Under the pieces are notes generated by a model. That model worked only from the letters and a program-made list of their open reading frames with translations, searched no databases and was not told where the DNA came from. Shown one piece after another: positions 11,100 to 25,167 of a DNA stretch of 64,000 nucleotides. Every line of letters starts with the position of its first letter. The first letter of the stretch is position 1. Source of the stretch: Apostichopus japonicus (taxonomy: Eukaryota; Echinodermata; Holothuroidea; Aspidochirotida; Stichopodidae); assembly GCF_037975245.1 (NCBI RefSeq), contig NC_092562.1, positions 9,217,001-9,281,000 of the forward strand, in the 5' to 3' direction. Made by a program: the position numbers and the translations under genes.

Positions 11100-14000
11100 T
11101 TAAGAAAACGTAGCCTGAAGCGGAACAACACTATATTATATACATATATATATATGAACCTTCACGGTCTCGCCGGCTACCTCACCTTAAACGGTACATA
11201 TAAAACCCTAGAAAGGAACTCGTCAACTCGACATGGTTCCTGTTGAACATTCACACCACTCTCTGTATTACGGAACTGAGATAAACATGTTCGACATTGC
11301 CGTAACACGATGAGCGGAAACACGTCACCCATTTGTCATCTAGTCTAATATAATATGTATATGCAATGCAACCTAAACAGTCGAGAAAAAAAATCAACAT
11401 TGCTTCAAAAGTTGCCAAAATAGAGCACTAAGTTTACATCCTAGTACCCTACAATTTATCGAAATTTGTCAACAAATTTGTCTGGACGGTTTCATCATGT
11501 GAGCCCCTTCCCCAGTACAAATAGGTGGTCGTACAATGGACAGTAATATAGTTCCTTCAATGCTAAGAAACGCAAATCGATTATGGGGTGGTGCTTGGAG
11601 GGGGTGGGGAGAGATTTAGTGACTGGCGGGTGTGAAATGCAACGTTTAGACAATATTAAAGATGTACGGATTTTTTTGTGGTTGTTCCTGACATACAGCA
11701 GAAGAACGCAATGTATGTTGCATCCCTGGTTAGGTGGATAAAGGTTGAGGCATTGGCGGTAATGAAACGTAACATGCATTGATCGACCTCACGAAGCTAA
11801 AGTAAAGACAAAATCACGACTTTTAAATCTGAAATGGTATTCTGAAATGGTATGAACGATAAGGTAGTTTGAGACAAAGGGTGCACGGGGGGGGGGGGGG
11901 GTTATTAAACGAAACTTCCAATGCCAAGGTGCAAACAGTGAACTCAGACCTGAACATATAACGGCATTATATCGTCACCTCGCAGAGCTTGTAAATTTAT
12001 CATCCGTTGTCAAATCGTAAACTCTGCGTGTGTCGCTGTCAGTTCAAATTATTTATTTATTTTTTTAATATTGTTTCCTTTAAACGAAGTAGTAATAAAT
12101 AACAACAAAACTGTAAGAAAGCTCCAAGGGATTGCAATATACCGCCTATCTTGGTCTTTCTCTCACCTTGACTTCCTTCACCCCGGAAGTTGTAGAGTGT
12201 TTGCTTCTGGATAAAGCCAATATTAGCATCGTCGTCTACTGACTCGACATTGTATTTAACCCGATGTTATGTTCATTAACATGGTTAACTACTCTTTGCT
12301 TCGTATTAACTATTGTAATCTTTCACTCGGTCAAGGTTTCAATAACTTGTTAGAGTTTCATTGGTCATTATATCTGTCAATACTTCGTAACATGTGCAAA
12401 GACTTGTAACGCCACGGAACTAATGTCTGCATGCATACATGTATGTTGATTTTACAATAGCATATATTTTGCGTAGAGTGTGTTCCACGCAGACTGCAAA
12501 TATAAATATCAACTTTGACCGCGTTAATGGAGAGGATAACATATATGATCATACCTGGAAACATATCCTGTTTCTTTACTTCAACGAAATCGAACCTGGA
12601 ACAGTGAGGTATTAAACAGGCTTCATGGCTTTACAAATGAAAGAATTAAATAAATTAAATACTAATTTAATTTCATGGATACCCTCTTTTTATTTGTTGC
12701 ATATACTTTGCACAGGGTCATCCAGATCACCGTCATTGCGCCGCCTAGCTTGTTGTAACGAATTACGTATTGTCGAGTAGAGGATCGACGTATTAGTAAG
12801 TCCCGACAAAGCTGCAAAGTTTCTTGCAGAAGCGTGGAACTCAGTTAAGAAATCCAAAGATAAGATGAGAGAATATTTATAATGCCCAGTAACTTTTATT
12901 CTATCACTACTTGTACTCGCATACAGTTCCAAGTCTTTTCACTCAACCTCTCAGGTCTCCATAAGTTTGCAGTAACTTCACTCAGCCTCACCCTTCATTT
13001 TTCCAACAGCCAACACAACAACTCAAGGCCAATTCAAAAGTCACACAATATCATATAATGTAGTCTACATATAGCATACACTGTAGAAAAACACCAGATA
13101 CATATCTAACCCCTCTTGACCCCCATCTCTCCCTTATCTCTCCTCCAACCTGCCTGACCACTCTAATCACCAACTTTTTCGGACTTCCACTGACTCACAC
13201 CCAAGAATTCCATCTCCATAGCAACAATATTTACAAGGTACAGTTAGAAGAGGTATATTATAGAAATAGAAAGTTGAGATACATAGATTTTTCATGGTTA
13301 TATAAATAGTTTATAAGTTTTGTTCTCGACACGTATTTTCTTCCGTCTTCTCTCACAAGAACAGACAGAGAACACGAATTCATGCTAAACGTGTTTTTCT
13401 TGCCTTCGTTATTTAGCAACTGGTATGATTGTTGTCGATATAGTCACAAGCAATATAACCTTATTTATTTTTCATATACAAGAGGTAAATTTCAACAGTG
13501 GGTTTACTGACAGGAAAACATGTGGTCTTGACCATCACAAATTATGAAACAACAGTCATGATTTTTTTATAAATGATTAATCATTTTGAACATAGGCCTA
13601 CTGTACAAGTATATGAAAGAATAATGAAAAGGTGAACCAAGAATAAAACAAAAGAGGGTTACATGTGTTTTACATGTCACCCATTGTGTTTATATATAGG
13701 TATGACAATACCTAGAATATAATGAAAGGTGACAATAAAGGGGTCAACTCAGCCCCTCGGAACTCCCACTGACATGATCCGGTTAACTATTCGTGCGTGG
13801 TACGAAGTTATCTGAGAATTTTCAATATGGGGTCAAGTGGATGTTTGGAAATGGTACCGGTGTTAGACTGTACATATGATCTCTCCCATGAGTTAGCTAA
13901 ACTGAGGAGGGGTTCTAAGCTATACTGTTAACCATGAGGCAAGGGCATGGGGCAGGAGAACGAAGGGGGGTGATGGTGGGATCGGTATATGCACTAATAT

Positions 14001-14599
14001 ACAATCTGTCCGTCTTGGAAGTTTGACTGGTTAATTACAAATTTGTACACTTTCACCAAGAATTGATTGATTCTAGGATAAAAACGTCGGATTATATCGG
14101 CTTACATTTTAATAAGTAAAGTATAGGGATTAAGCAGCTAATCGTGTCAGGTGACTATAATCCCATGTGGTGATCTATAGGGTCGATATATTATGCATAA
14201 CGACCTATGTATCGTTATAATATAGACCTATGTATTTGTCACTAATATAGACCTGTGTTTTTGTCAAAATATTGACCTATGTATTGTCATAAAGCAAACA
14301 AATTGTATTTAACTACATACTCAAGTAAATTCTTCGTTATGGTAATTGTAGTAGAATATGCGGTTATTTCTCTTAAGCTGTTTCACATTGCTATACATGT
14401 ACGCACTATCATAACAATGGGCACAAAGGAGAAGAATTGGTTAATAAACACATACCGTGACCATGATCTCGACGGCACCGGTTCCCTTGTTCCGGCAATT
14501 GCCAACAGCAGTGTTATACTCATAATGGTGAACGTTAAACGCCCATCATCCTAACTGCACATCATTGCAAAAACTGAATTAGTAATATCCGTTGATTGT
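11100..14599. other. Gene-free spacer
   Basis: No exon with both splice sites or a recognised protein domain was found on either strand. A minus-strand frame at 12690-12932 has no family match I recognise. AT-rich low-complexity tracts occur throughout, and a G run lies near 11887-11900. Confidence 0.4.
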
Positions 14600-14607
14600 T
14601 TTTAGAG

Positions 14608-15009
14608 CAGGGTTGTCCAACCTTTTGCAGAGGAGGGCCACATGGAATGATTATGATTAAGGAAGGGGCCGCATGAACCCTACGCTCGATTTTTCGATTT
14701 TTTTTGCCCGAAGCCCAAGGCAACAAAATGTGAGCACTGCGCGCGGAGCGCACTGATTTTTTTTTACCTTCCTGATAAAACAGATGAATAATGTCAAGCC
14801 GCCCCCCCCCCCTCCGAGAGTATCACACAAACTGACTTGTATGCAGTTTTTTGGACCCAGAAGGTTCGAATGATTGATTATATAGCTTCAAATTGTTATC
14901 AATAAATCTGCTTACTAATATTTCGCACCGTAGAGCATCTCTGGCGGGCCGGACGCAACCCTGCGGCGGGCCGGACTGTGGCCCGCGGGCCGTAGGTTGG
15001 ACAACCCTG
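14608..15009. mobile_element. hAT-type MITE, 402 bp, with perfect 8-bp target duplication
   Basis: The left terminus CAGGGTTGTCCAACC is mirrored exactly by the right terminus GGTTGGACAACCCTG. The octamer TTTTAGAG flanks both sides (14600-14607 and 15010-15017). Subterminal GC-rich blocks (GGGCCACATGG on the left, GTGGCCCGCGGGCC on the right) are typical of hAT non-autonomous families. There is no open reading frame of note. Confidence 0.92.
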
Positions 15010-15626
15010 TTTTAGAGTAAAACATTAATATTCTAGTCCCTTTGACTGTATTAAACTGTTTTGCAAGAAAGCGCATAGGGCTTTGAGACTGGGCGAAGCG
15101 CCCTGCAGGCCGCGACGCTTTCGGGGCCACGAGCATACCCTAGAAAACGAGCACACATCACATTGCGTTTAAAAGTGACAGGGCCAATATCATCAAGAGT
15201 ATTATGTGCGAACCGATGCTAATGGTGTCAGTTCGGCGGTCTCGCTTGAAAAAAAACACAAAATAAAATGTTGAAGGATATCAGATAAAAGTATTATCAT
15301 ATTATAATAAGTTGTAAGAATACTCAAAATTGCAGTAAGAGAGATACCTTTTAAGAAACATCACCATAGATAGACCTACGAATGAATACTGAAGACGTTG
15401 GTACACCTCCCAACCCCTGCAGCAGTCACATTACATAATTTCATACTGTAGCCACGTATAGTTATGAAGGTACTACGTCACGTGAAGTATCACCAGGCCC
15501 ATTCGACAGGGAATATAAATACACGTGATCTTTATGCCGGTTGGTGAGGCCGACAGATCTTCACTGTACGGTATTTGCGTATCTGAAAAGATAGCATAGG
15601 GCACGAAATTACCTAACGGCTTGATC

Positions 15627-15850
15627 CACTCACAACCCCAGTCCGGGCGTGGATCACTCCCAACCCCAGTCCGGGCGTGGATCACTCACAACCCCAGTCC
15701 GGGCGTGGATCACTCACAACCCCAGTCCGGGCGTGGATCACTCACAACCCCAGTCCGGGCGTGGATCACTCACAACCCCAGTCCGGGCGTGGATCACTCA
15801 CAACCCCAGTCCGGGCGTGGATCACTCACAACCCCAGTCCGGGCGTGGAT
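15627..15850. repeat. Minisatellite: eight copies of a 28-bp unit
   Basis: The unit begins CACTCACAACCCCAGTCC and ends GGGCGTGGAT. Eight head-to-tail copies occupy exactly 224 bases and are nearly identical; the second copy has CTCCC for CTCAC. Because 28 is not a multiple of three, all three frames stay open with Pro/Ser/Gly-rich peptides. Those frames are not evidence of a gene. There are no spacers, so it is not a CRISPR-like array. Confidence 0.97.
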
Positions 15851-17529
15851 CCAGTGTAAACACCCCTCTTCGTCAAAACCACAGATATAAACTAATTAAA
15901 GTCAATATCAGCACAATCTTACGTGGAGACCTTATTATATACCGGTACCTAATTTATAGTCTAAATACGGTATGCTTTATAATGCATCATTTTATGGCTA
16001 ACTTTTCGTATTTTCTGGGCTACGACACCCATTAAACCAAACCCCTACATGGGAGTCGGCTTCAACGACCCCAGGCCCAGAAACCCTCCGTTTTTAAAAT
16101 CCTGAACCCGACCTGTATTCCCCTTACATCGAGACTAACTGTTTGACCACAACAGTGTTACGTGTGATATCTACACTCAATGGCGTCACCAATTCGGGGT
16201 TGGGAGCGGTGGGTGGGTTTGGGGTTGTTCCCAAATGAAATTTGCCATGTCCACAAAATATCTTAGGCAGGCAGATACTATAATTAACCCAGTTACGTCC
16301 CCCTCCCCCCCCCCATCCCACACTTCCAAATGTCTGCTTACGCCCACACTCTATACTGCTTTGATAAAGGACATGAAACACATGAACTTAGACATGAGAG
16401 GGACAATAAATAAAAGTACAGCCCAAAACAATTAAATGTGTCTCTTAAATGTGCAAAACGTTGTCAGACATAGCGGAAGTACTCGGACGTCCTGTGACGA
16501 TGGCAGCTATTCGTTGCGCATGTTCGTCAGACGTAAAACCCATTAAACTGTAAAAGTACAGCTTACGCAAACGTTACTGATCTTGAGAACTCTCTCTCTC
16601 TCTCTCGATCGAGATGTTAATGTTTATCAGGTTCAATACTGTGCATCCACATTTAATTGATTGGAATGTTTGCAGGGGTGGTTCAAGGATTTGGCTATGA
16701 AGTCGTTGGAACCGATTTCCCAAGTAGGTCTGGGAGGTATAGGGGAGGGGAGAGGGGTGGGGGGAACTCCCCATAGAAAAAATTAAACGTGAAATGGTTT
16801 ATAAAATAGGTATATCCTCAGGTCTACATGCAAAGTTATGCTATAGTAAACTACTTTTAATTTTTTGTGTACGAGTTATACCGAATCACTAGGGTTCTGA
16901 TGCTAAGGGTGGCAAGCCAAATGCCCAATAATAAAGTATTCCAGGTACACTTGTGCACAAAGCAACAACGTGGCCAATATGGGCTGAATAGTTGCAATGT
17001 TGACCAACCTCCACAAATACTGGTCTTTTCAACCATGTGAATGTTGCCAATAACACCAATATTGACCGTACCTTAAGCAGCTAAACGGTATAGCCCTCAC
17101 CCCATCTTACAAACATACCCTCTTCTGTCCAGGCAAATACATAATTCACACAAAATCTCCCCAAGTCACTGTTTATCTTACAGTATCCCCCCCCCCCCGT
17201 CCCTTTCCCTCTGTCAATAATAACCCTAGCAAGTTTCAATTCATCGCCATATGGGTGGGGTGTGTGTGATGGGCAGCTAGTCAAGTACCTTTCTTGCGCA
17301 CATTTGCATGAGTTGTATGCTGTCCACGGTTGACTCTCGCTCGATTACAAATACAACGCATGGTAGGGCTATCTGAAGGATGCTTGTATGCACGCGTATT
17401 GAACATCGGAGTGAATTAGGAGGACATGGACTCTAGGTGGACCCATGGCCACCTACTGCTCTTAGGCCCCTGGTCATTGCCCGATTGCGCGGCCGGTCAG
17501 TAAGTCAATCCACAGCTGATCATGATTTG
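15851..17529. other. Gene-free spacer
   Basis: Nothing recognisable on either strand apart from C-rich runs (for example near 16304 and 17186) and a short CT repeat near 16591-16605. Confidence 0.35.
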
Positions 17530-20500
17530 TGCATGACAGCGCGTACAAAACGCAACACAAAGAATGATAGCTAAAGAGACAATTAGCAAGAGTAAACAGC
17601 CTTGATATATTTCTGGTAAAGCATCAAACATTTTTCTTCAAAGAGATGAAAAGATAGACTTTTTTAAACAAATTCTTAATTTCACCTTCCATTCCTTCAA
17701 GTTTTTTCATATATATTTTTTTAAAACCAAAATGAAAGTTGAACAACTTTTCATGTCATTTTCTTTTTCTCGGTCATTTGTTTAAACTTCTTCATAACAG
17801 CTTGAAATCAGTAAGTAATAAATCGTGTTTGGCAAAAGTCCAAACAAACAATTCCATTATTCATAAAACGAACAAAATAAAAACGAAATGTCTATTCACA
17901 TAGAGGAGAAAAGTAAAAAGTTTTCTCAAAACACTACACACATTTAAAACAAACTAACTGTCTGTCTTAATAGCATATAAACAAAAGTACAGACGGTAAA
18001 ATACCATTTTCAAAAATGATTTGAAATTTCCATCATTAGGACGAAAAGTCCACTTTTGCATCACTACCCGTTCCTACCCGATAAAGAGTCACATATTACC
18101 CCCCCCCACCCCTTCCTAAGTGTACACATTTCCTACATCAAGTACAATCAGGTGACCCCTGATCAGTACTGTTATATATTTCTTCATCAATGCCCGACAA
18201 GCTAGTAGTAAGTACCATTACTATTGGATGATGGCTGATAATTGCCACACAACAGAATATCCTACCCTGGTACAAACAAATCATCACCAACCCCTCCCTC
18301 CCCTCTTTCCCCCCTAGCTTATCCCCACCAAAACATGAAAACACTATGTTACCCAAAGCCCCTCCATATATACAGATTTTGGGCATTCTATATAGAGGCA
18401 GTGCTAATCTGTACAAACCCAACTTGCTGCAGCAAAATTCCTGAATACACCATCTCACCATAGAAATGATAATACTGTTGTCAAAGCTTCAAAGAAAATT
18501 TATAATTAATAGAGTAATAAAGAAAGGGGGATGGGGGGTGTGTGGAAAGTCTGCATGTCGATATTTCCACTTACGTAGTCCCTGAAGTACAAATGGACAT
18601 TTAAGAAGGGAAAAGAAAATTAGCACATTTTGTAAATGATTTCAGAATTTGATAAATTACTTCTAAATATATTAGTTCATTTTTGCATCTTTAATTCAAA
18701 AGTTTTCCTTCTACCAGAAGACGAACCCTCGCCCGAATGCATAATTTACATGTAAATTATGCAAATTATGTAAATTATGCATTTGTAATGTTTGACTTGT
18801 AAATCCTAAGCAATGCTATAAACATCATCCTTCTCTCTCATCCAATCGAGAAAACTAAAGCTGGTAATTTAACAAATTCATGAAAATAACTCCTGGAAAT
18901 CACTCGTCTCTGTTACAGAAATAAAAGTGAAATTACACCCTGGGTACATCCTTCTGAAGGCATATACTAAACATGGTAATGGTTACATTACTTTTGGGAA
19001 TTGTTGCTGTGGTCGAAATGCTACAAACCACCGACATATCTACTGCAAAAGTGACATTCTATTGCAACCAGTCGCCGCTTTCAGGCATAAATTATTTGAA
19101 AACTATTTAATTGGTCAACAGAACACAGGTTCTGTAGTAGGCGTTGTGAGGGGAATGGCTACCCTAAAACCAACATATGCTCACAGAATTTATGAACAAG
19201 TACATTGTTCAGGTGAAACTGCTTGCTTTTTGTACTCTAACATTTAAAGTCAAAGTATAAACAACTTTTTACAACTAGTAAATACGACCAATCACATTGC
19301 TAATCTTCTTTCATTTCAAGAGCAATTATTAGAACCACAAAAGGAAGAAAATTACCCCAGGGAATGTTGTGGTTTGATTCGACATACTCTCTGAATTTTC
19401 TGAAGTGATAAGTTACAAATAATTCCGTGAAGCGAAGATAATGCAGACAGAAAAACACGAGAATTTACCCGATTCACAAAGGTGGGGGGAAAGATGGCAG
19501 TGGAATACAAACCAACATCATAAGTTTGTTAAAGCTTAAAACATTATTTCTTCCTAGACATAATGTTACAATTTGCTAATCCAAACACAAAAATTAACAA
19601 AAAGTGCAATTTTCCATTCATAAACCCACAAAATTGGAAATGGCAGCAAACAGATATAAACACTGGCTTTTTTTTTCTTCTTTTCATTTTCTCATTTTTG
19701 GTGAAACATATTTCATTATATTTCTGCATTACTTCATTATTATGTGGTAAAGATGAGAGCATTAATATATTCTAGCAAGCTTCCTAGAAGTAAGAGGTAG
19801 CATAACAATATAACCAATCTTTCCTTGTTGACCCAAACTTCTTGGGAGGCAGTGATAAGGAAATAAAGAATACAATATTTTCAGCAGTTATCATTTCCGG
19901 ATGTTAAAACAACTTCGAAGAAGAGGTAAGATAAAGAAGAAGAAGAAAAACGGTGGGGGAGAAAAAATGTTACCCCAATTACTCCTTTAATTAATGATAT
20001 ATATCTCTGAAGAACTACGAAAATATATCCTAGGATTTGTAAGAATAATTAATTATTAACTTTCACATACAATGGAAGCCGCAAACCAATACTGAAGCTG
20101 CAAACCAATCAATACTGAAACAAGTAACACGACTACAAGTAGCGAGCTGACGTAATCTAAAACTTGACGCTGTGGGAGAAAGACATTCCAGTTACACTCA
20201 CCAAACTCTTAGAAAATAGATTCTCTCCATTTTCTTTATTTCTTACATACCAAGTGTTTCAAACATCGTTTAGTCCAATATCAAGATTTCTTACATATCA
20301 AGTGATCCATGCATGTGTCAATTTAATCATGATGAAACAAATCTCAAAGACCAACTCTGTAGCGCGTGTCATACTCTCAGATGAAAAACACCCACGAGCC
20401 ACTAAAGTAGAGATCAAGAGTTATCATGATGAAAGAACTGGAAGCAATTTATCCAGCAGCAGTGCAAGAATACTACCATGTCTGAGATTAAAAAAAATTA

Positions 20501-23500
20501 AGTGTCTGCTGTTCAGACTGTCCTCTCCTCTTCCTGACCAAACCTGCGATTTCAAAATACTAGCTATTTTTAACTGAATCTCTCGATCTATCGGCCATCT
20601 TTTCGGCTGAAACAAAACACGCCAAATGGCCAACAACAATCTCTGTTGAGTCGTAGCTGGTGTACCCGTTCATTACATAAGGCAAACTGTCCATTTGTTT
20701 CCACTTCTAAATCTATAAATCACCTTTTCAAACTTTAAAACAGATGGCCACTGGCTTGTAAACAATCTGCTAATGTCAAGCAAGCATCTTTCTAACACAA
20801 CACAAACTCTCTTCTTTTTCTCTCTTCTTTGCTACTTTCAAAATGCGTAAACATTTTCAGACCCCCCCCCCCCCAAAAAAAATCTTTTGCATATCTATAA
20901 AGGAAAAGCTGATGATGATGATGATAAATAGGCAATTATCTATGATGATATATGTGATTAATCTAAACGTCTACAACATATGTACAGCTATATACAAAGC
21001 AACATAATACAAACTTTGTAGCATTTTTTCCCCTTTCTTTTTTTACAAGACATTTCACACCACATATCACAACGAGCTCTTTTAAAGGTCTGAGACCAAT
21101 AGACCATCTGAGTGAGGGCAATCCGTAACCCGTGTGAATTGGGCAAGCGGCCCTCGTTGTGAACCCAACAACATGGCAAAAAAATTCGTCCAAGATAAGC
21201 AATCATGCAATTTAAAATACCAGATGCCAAGTCATTGATAGTAATAGGAAGGAGAGATTTCAACAAGAACAACAACAAAAAAGGATTTTTTTCCCCAGCA
21301 TAGATGATATAAGGTTAATTTCAACTAAATTTAGAGCTATTTTGCACTCTTTCTATCTCTCATACTTTGTAAATAAATCGAGAGACTGAAAGAAAAGGGA
21401 GAACCAAAAATAGCAGTTGCATTGAATACATGCTGAATGATTACAAACAATTCGGCCTTAATCCCTTTGTAGGGAAGAAATAAAATCCCCTTGTAGGGTT
21501 TGGATAAGGAATATGTACCAGTTAAACCAAGAAACCTTTGTTAAAACTCACACCATCACTCCTCTCTCAATTCTTCAATTATAATTTTATTTAGAGGGAT
21601 ATCAAATTCACAAAAAGTAAAGCATTTAAAGACATGACACCCCAGACCACCTACTGTGATCCACTATGGGAGGAAGGGGGGGGTTGGGAATTGAGGGTTT
21701 AGCCCAGTCAAAATAGGTTACACTCAATCACACATATCTTGAGTCAGGGGCAAGGTATTGAGATGGGTTCTCAACTGAAAGTGTGGAATATATTTCTAAC
21801 CCTATACTTTACAATTTGTCGGCCACCGGAATATCCCTGTGATCAGAAATCACTTCCAACTCTTGTCTGCAAGTGACAATTATCACAGCATCCGTACTTT
21901 AGAGAGTAAGGAAATTGATAACCATGGCAACCCTAAATTCTTCACCAAAAATTTGAATACCTTGAAACTAAACACTTTTTTTTGTTTGTCCCGCTCACCT
22001 TGAACGATTACAAACAGATTAATCTTAAGACTTAGTAAAACTGAATAAACAAATTAAAGTTTACTGATTTGGAGTGAATTCTTTTTGGTATAGATCTACA
22101 ATTTAGCACACAACTTTTTTTTCTTAAATTTTTACAAATTTTATCGATTGATACAAGATGAACAATTTCACACTCGGTGAGTTTCTGTAGGTATTCCTTC
22201 CCTACTTTCTAATGTCACGTGGATTCTTGACATGTGGGCCATAAACACTCTAAACTCTCTAATAAACTCTCTAATACTATTAAATGCCATTTTCTTCTCC
22301 TGGGATCATGTGAGCACAGTCATGTCCAAGATTACCAGAACAACATCCCTCTTTCTAATCTTGAACTTTTCCAACAGTGATGGCTTCTACTACCTTACCA
22401 CCTTATATATCAAAGGAACCTATTTACCAAAGAAACGAATCAAGCAAAACTGGCCAAAAGATGGCAACTTCCAGCCATTCTGATGAATGTGGATGCCGAA
22501 AAAAAAGAGAAAAAAGAGGGCAGTGTTTATCTTCTCCATAGGTTTAAAGAAAAGCTAAATCTAAGGGTACAGTAAACTATTGTAACTGTGCAAGACTAAT
22601 TAATGCTTTTGGTTAAGTCATGAAAACCTCTTATTTTTAAAACAACAATTGGTCATCTTATTCTATAATGCAAGAAAATGGGAAACTCTCTTCTAATTAA
22701 TCTTAATACAATTGACACCATAAGTAGGACACACACAAGTAGTGCACTGCTAGTACTAAGTTTGTTAGCATCTAAAGACAGGTGCATCATCACATTTACA
22801 GAGGACGGATATAAATAGCAGAATAATTCTTTTTTCTTCTTCTTATCATCATCAACATCGCACATAGAAACAGGCAGTTTTTTAAATGCAGACACACAAT
22901 GAATAGTTCTGAAACAATAAAAAAACCTGACTTAACTGGCCATGGATCTCTTCTTTTACAACAAATTGAAGGCAGTCTCAACTTACTCTATGAATGACAT
23001 ATCTTCTTCCACTAGTTAACACAAGAATAATGCCTGTTTTGAAAATGACCATTGAATTAAGCTAGGGATACTGGACAGCTTTTACAAATATCAAGGAATA
23101 ACTCTCAACATGTTAATGATGTTATGACTTCTTAATTTATGACAGATTGGTGAAGCTACAAACAGACCATTAACTAAATATATAGAGTAACTTATCTGCT
23201 ATAACATTAAAGTCTCAAAGTCCTCGTTTCTAAAAGTTATTTTTGGGTGTGGGGGGAGGGGGGTGGAGAGGGGCAGAGATTTCCGACTTCTTATAGGAGG
23301 AAAAGCTTGTAATGTCTACAAGGCCATGTTGTCTGACAACAATGAAAACCGTTTTCATCCAACCATTCTTCATGTTTTCTAAATGTTGGAAAGGCGGAGG
23401 GGAGGAGTGGGACATTCCCACAATAAAGCACATAGACGGTATTAAAAACCAATTTCTGCAACGATGATTTTTCGTTCTACCTTTTTTCGAGAGTTTAGGC

Positions 23501-23988
23501 CATCTTCATTCTTTACTTGCCGTTATGGTATCCATTCATTTCATGAGACATTTTGATATTTTACTTCGCTGGGTGGTCAGTTATAGCAAGACGTATCTGA
23601 TACATATACAGATATAATACAGCTGTGCACACTTTTACTGTTAGGTTTTGACATTCTTCCTCTCATCATCTCGCTGTGTCCTCCTTCTCACAAGGACGGT
23701 AAAATCACACCCTTTGTTGTGTGCCTCTGTGACTGGCACAATCTTTAGGTCTTCATTGTTCATTTTAAGACAATTTTTTGAAAACAATCCTTCTGATCTA
23801 GCATTTGTAAAGCTCACAACTGATACAAGAGTACTTATTCCTTTTGTTAAAACTGAAAAAAAAAAGATATAAAAATACTTTTTTTGTCGAGCAGCTTGTA
23901 CATAGAACACGGACACAACATCGATTGAGGACACTTAACGCTCTGGATGAGGATGAGGAGGTGGAGGAGGAGGAGGAGGATACTGTTT
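17530..23988 (-). other. Long gene-poor region downstream of the receptor stop; candidate 3' UTR plus spacer
   Basis: Immediately downstream (leftward) of the receptor stop codon the sequence is AT-rich with no further coding exon and few recognisable transposons, unlike flanking DNA. Minus-strand AATAAA signals occur at 21586-21591 and 20235-20240. If used, they would give 3' UTRs of roughly 2.4 or 3.8 kb. Which signal is used cannot be decided from sequence. Confidence 0.35.
18738..18763. repeat. 26-bp perfect palindrome in a TAAATTATGC repeat cluster
   Basis: The sequence around GCATAATTTACATGTAAATT is a perfect palindrome of 26 bases. It is followed at once by two more partial copies of the half-site (AAATTATG, TAAATTATGCAT) to 18783. 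It could be a homodimer binding site or a small cruciform. Function is unknown. Confidence 0.8.
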
Positions 23989-25167
23989 TCAAACTGCATG
24001 CTCTGAGGTGACATACGGGCTAGTGTAAGGGGTGCTTGTGGTGGGCGAGAGGTCCTCTAAGGGAACTGGACTCTCACACGACTCAAATTGACTCCTCTCC
24101 TTTTCATGCATCTGTTGGTCTGTGATATATGGATCATCTACGGGGAAGGCTGCTTGAGGAACTACTGCTGGTCCGGACGCTTGTGCTGCTTCCCCATCTG
24201 CTATTCTGCTGTACTCCTCTCCCAATGAACTGACCCCGGACGAGGTGACCGCATCCACTAAACTTGGCATGTCTTGCTTGCAGTACCCTGAGAGCTCGTC
24301 GGACGAAGAATCCGACGAATGATGCCTGGGCCTCGGGTTGCCGTTACTGGCCGGAGGTGGTGATTTGTGGGGACTCCCTCTGCTGGACCTTTCATTCTGA
24401 CTGTCAGGACTGACACCTCCTGCCGTTGCGAGAGGGTCACCCACCTGACCCTTGGGGTCAATGTTGGGGGTGACCGGAGTACTAAACACGACCCTTGGTA
24501 AGTCTTGCGAGCTCTTTGGATTGTTTTCTAGATTCGGAGAAATTTGGTTGTTGTTGTTCTCTCCTATTCTGGTGTAGCTCATACTGTCCTCGCTGGCAGA
24601 GGACAGTGGACGACTGGAGTCGTCTGCCGTGGAGGATGGAGACAGCTGAGGACCACCTGTAAGCATGGCGTATTTGGTAGGTTCGCTGCAACAGCTGGCA
24701 GTGCCACTATCTATTCTCTCGGACGAGTGATTCCTGGCGGTCAGACTGGCCGGACTGTTAGGCGGGTTGCTATTCCGGGCCGGGCTGGCGTAGCTCACAG
24801 ACGCCATCACGGTATCGGTTGGCCCATAGTTATCTGTGTCATCAGGAAACACAGCGTCGTCCCCCGCAAAATCTTGGTCCTTGTCCAGATCCTGGCAGAG
24901 GACCCTGAGCGGACGTTTATAGTCGGCCTTTTCCTCCCCTCCCTTGCCTTCCGGGACCAATCTGGTGCAGCTTCTGGCGGCGGTCAGCTGCTGCCCGTCC
25001 ATGTCGTGGATGCCCTGGTCAGAGCTGGACGTGGACCCCTCGGTGGAGTACATGCGGTCCAGGCCCAGCAGTTGAGTCGAGTCGTCCACGCATCTGAGAG
25101 TGTCGAAGGACTCTCTCTCGATGATGAAGAACTGGCTCTCGTTGTACGTCCACGTCTTCTGACCGTA
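23989..25167 (-). CDS. Receptor exon: cytoplasmic tail and stop codon
   Basis: The last coding exon, 392 codons plus stop, is entered in phase 0 after a CTCCCCAG acceptor. The tail is Ser, Pro and Asp rich and looks disordered. It contains about a dozen tyrosines, among them YCKQ (24274-24285; YxxQ STAT-site type), YAML, YSRI, YITD and a terminal YVTS. Its GC content is clearly higher than the surrounding introns. A long open frame on the opposite strand (24544-25197) is a shadow of this composition. Confidence 0.93.
   Translation of the reverse strand, partial: YGQKTWTYNESQFFIIERESFDTLRCVDDSTQLLGLDRMYSTEGSTSSSDQGIHDMDGQQLTAARSCTRLVPEGKGGEEKADYKRPLRVLCQDLDKDQDFAGDDAVFPDDTDNYGPTDTVMASVSYASPARNSNPPNSPASLTARNHSSERIDSGTASCCSEPTKYAMLTGGPQLSPSSTADDSSRPLSSASEDSMSYTRIGENNNNQISPNLENNPKSSQDLPRVVFSTPVTPNIDPKGQVGDPLATAGGVSPDSQNERSSRGSPHKSPPPASNGNPRPRHHSSDSSSDELSGYCKQDMPSLVDAVTSSGVSSLGEEYSRIADGEAAQASGPAVVPQAAFPVDDPYITDQQMHEKERSQFESCESPVPLEDLSPTTSTPYTSPYVTSEHAV

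Noticed and set aside
10887-11113. Tyr-Ile repeat proteins
   Set aside because: Translation of the TA microsatellite in three frames.
12160-12270. Minus-strand exon ending in GTGAGAGAAAG near 12165
   Set aside because: An open stretch with a fair donor exists, but there is a stop just upstream with no AG acceptor in between and no in-frame ATG.
12690-12932. 80-codon minus-strand frame
   Set aside because: No splice sites or recognisable domain; cannot be separated from chance.
15627-15850. CRISPR-like array
   Set aside because: Head-to-tail repeats without spacers, in a eukaryotic genome.
15621-16035. Pro/Ser/Gly repeat protein (HNPSPGVD, SQPQSGRGS)
   Set aside because: The 28-bp minisatellite is open in all frames; no signal, splice site or conserved domain.
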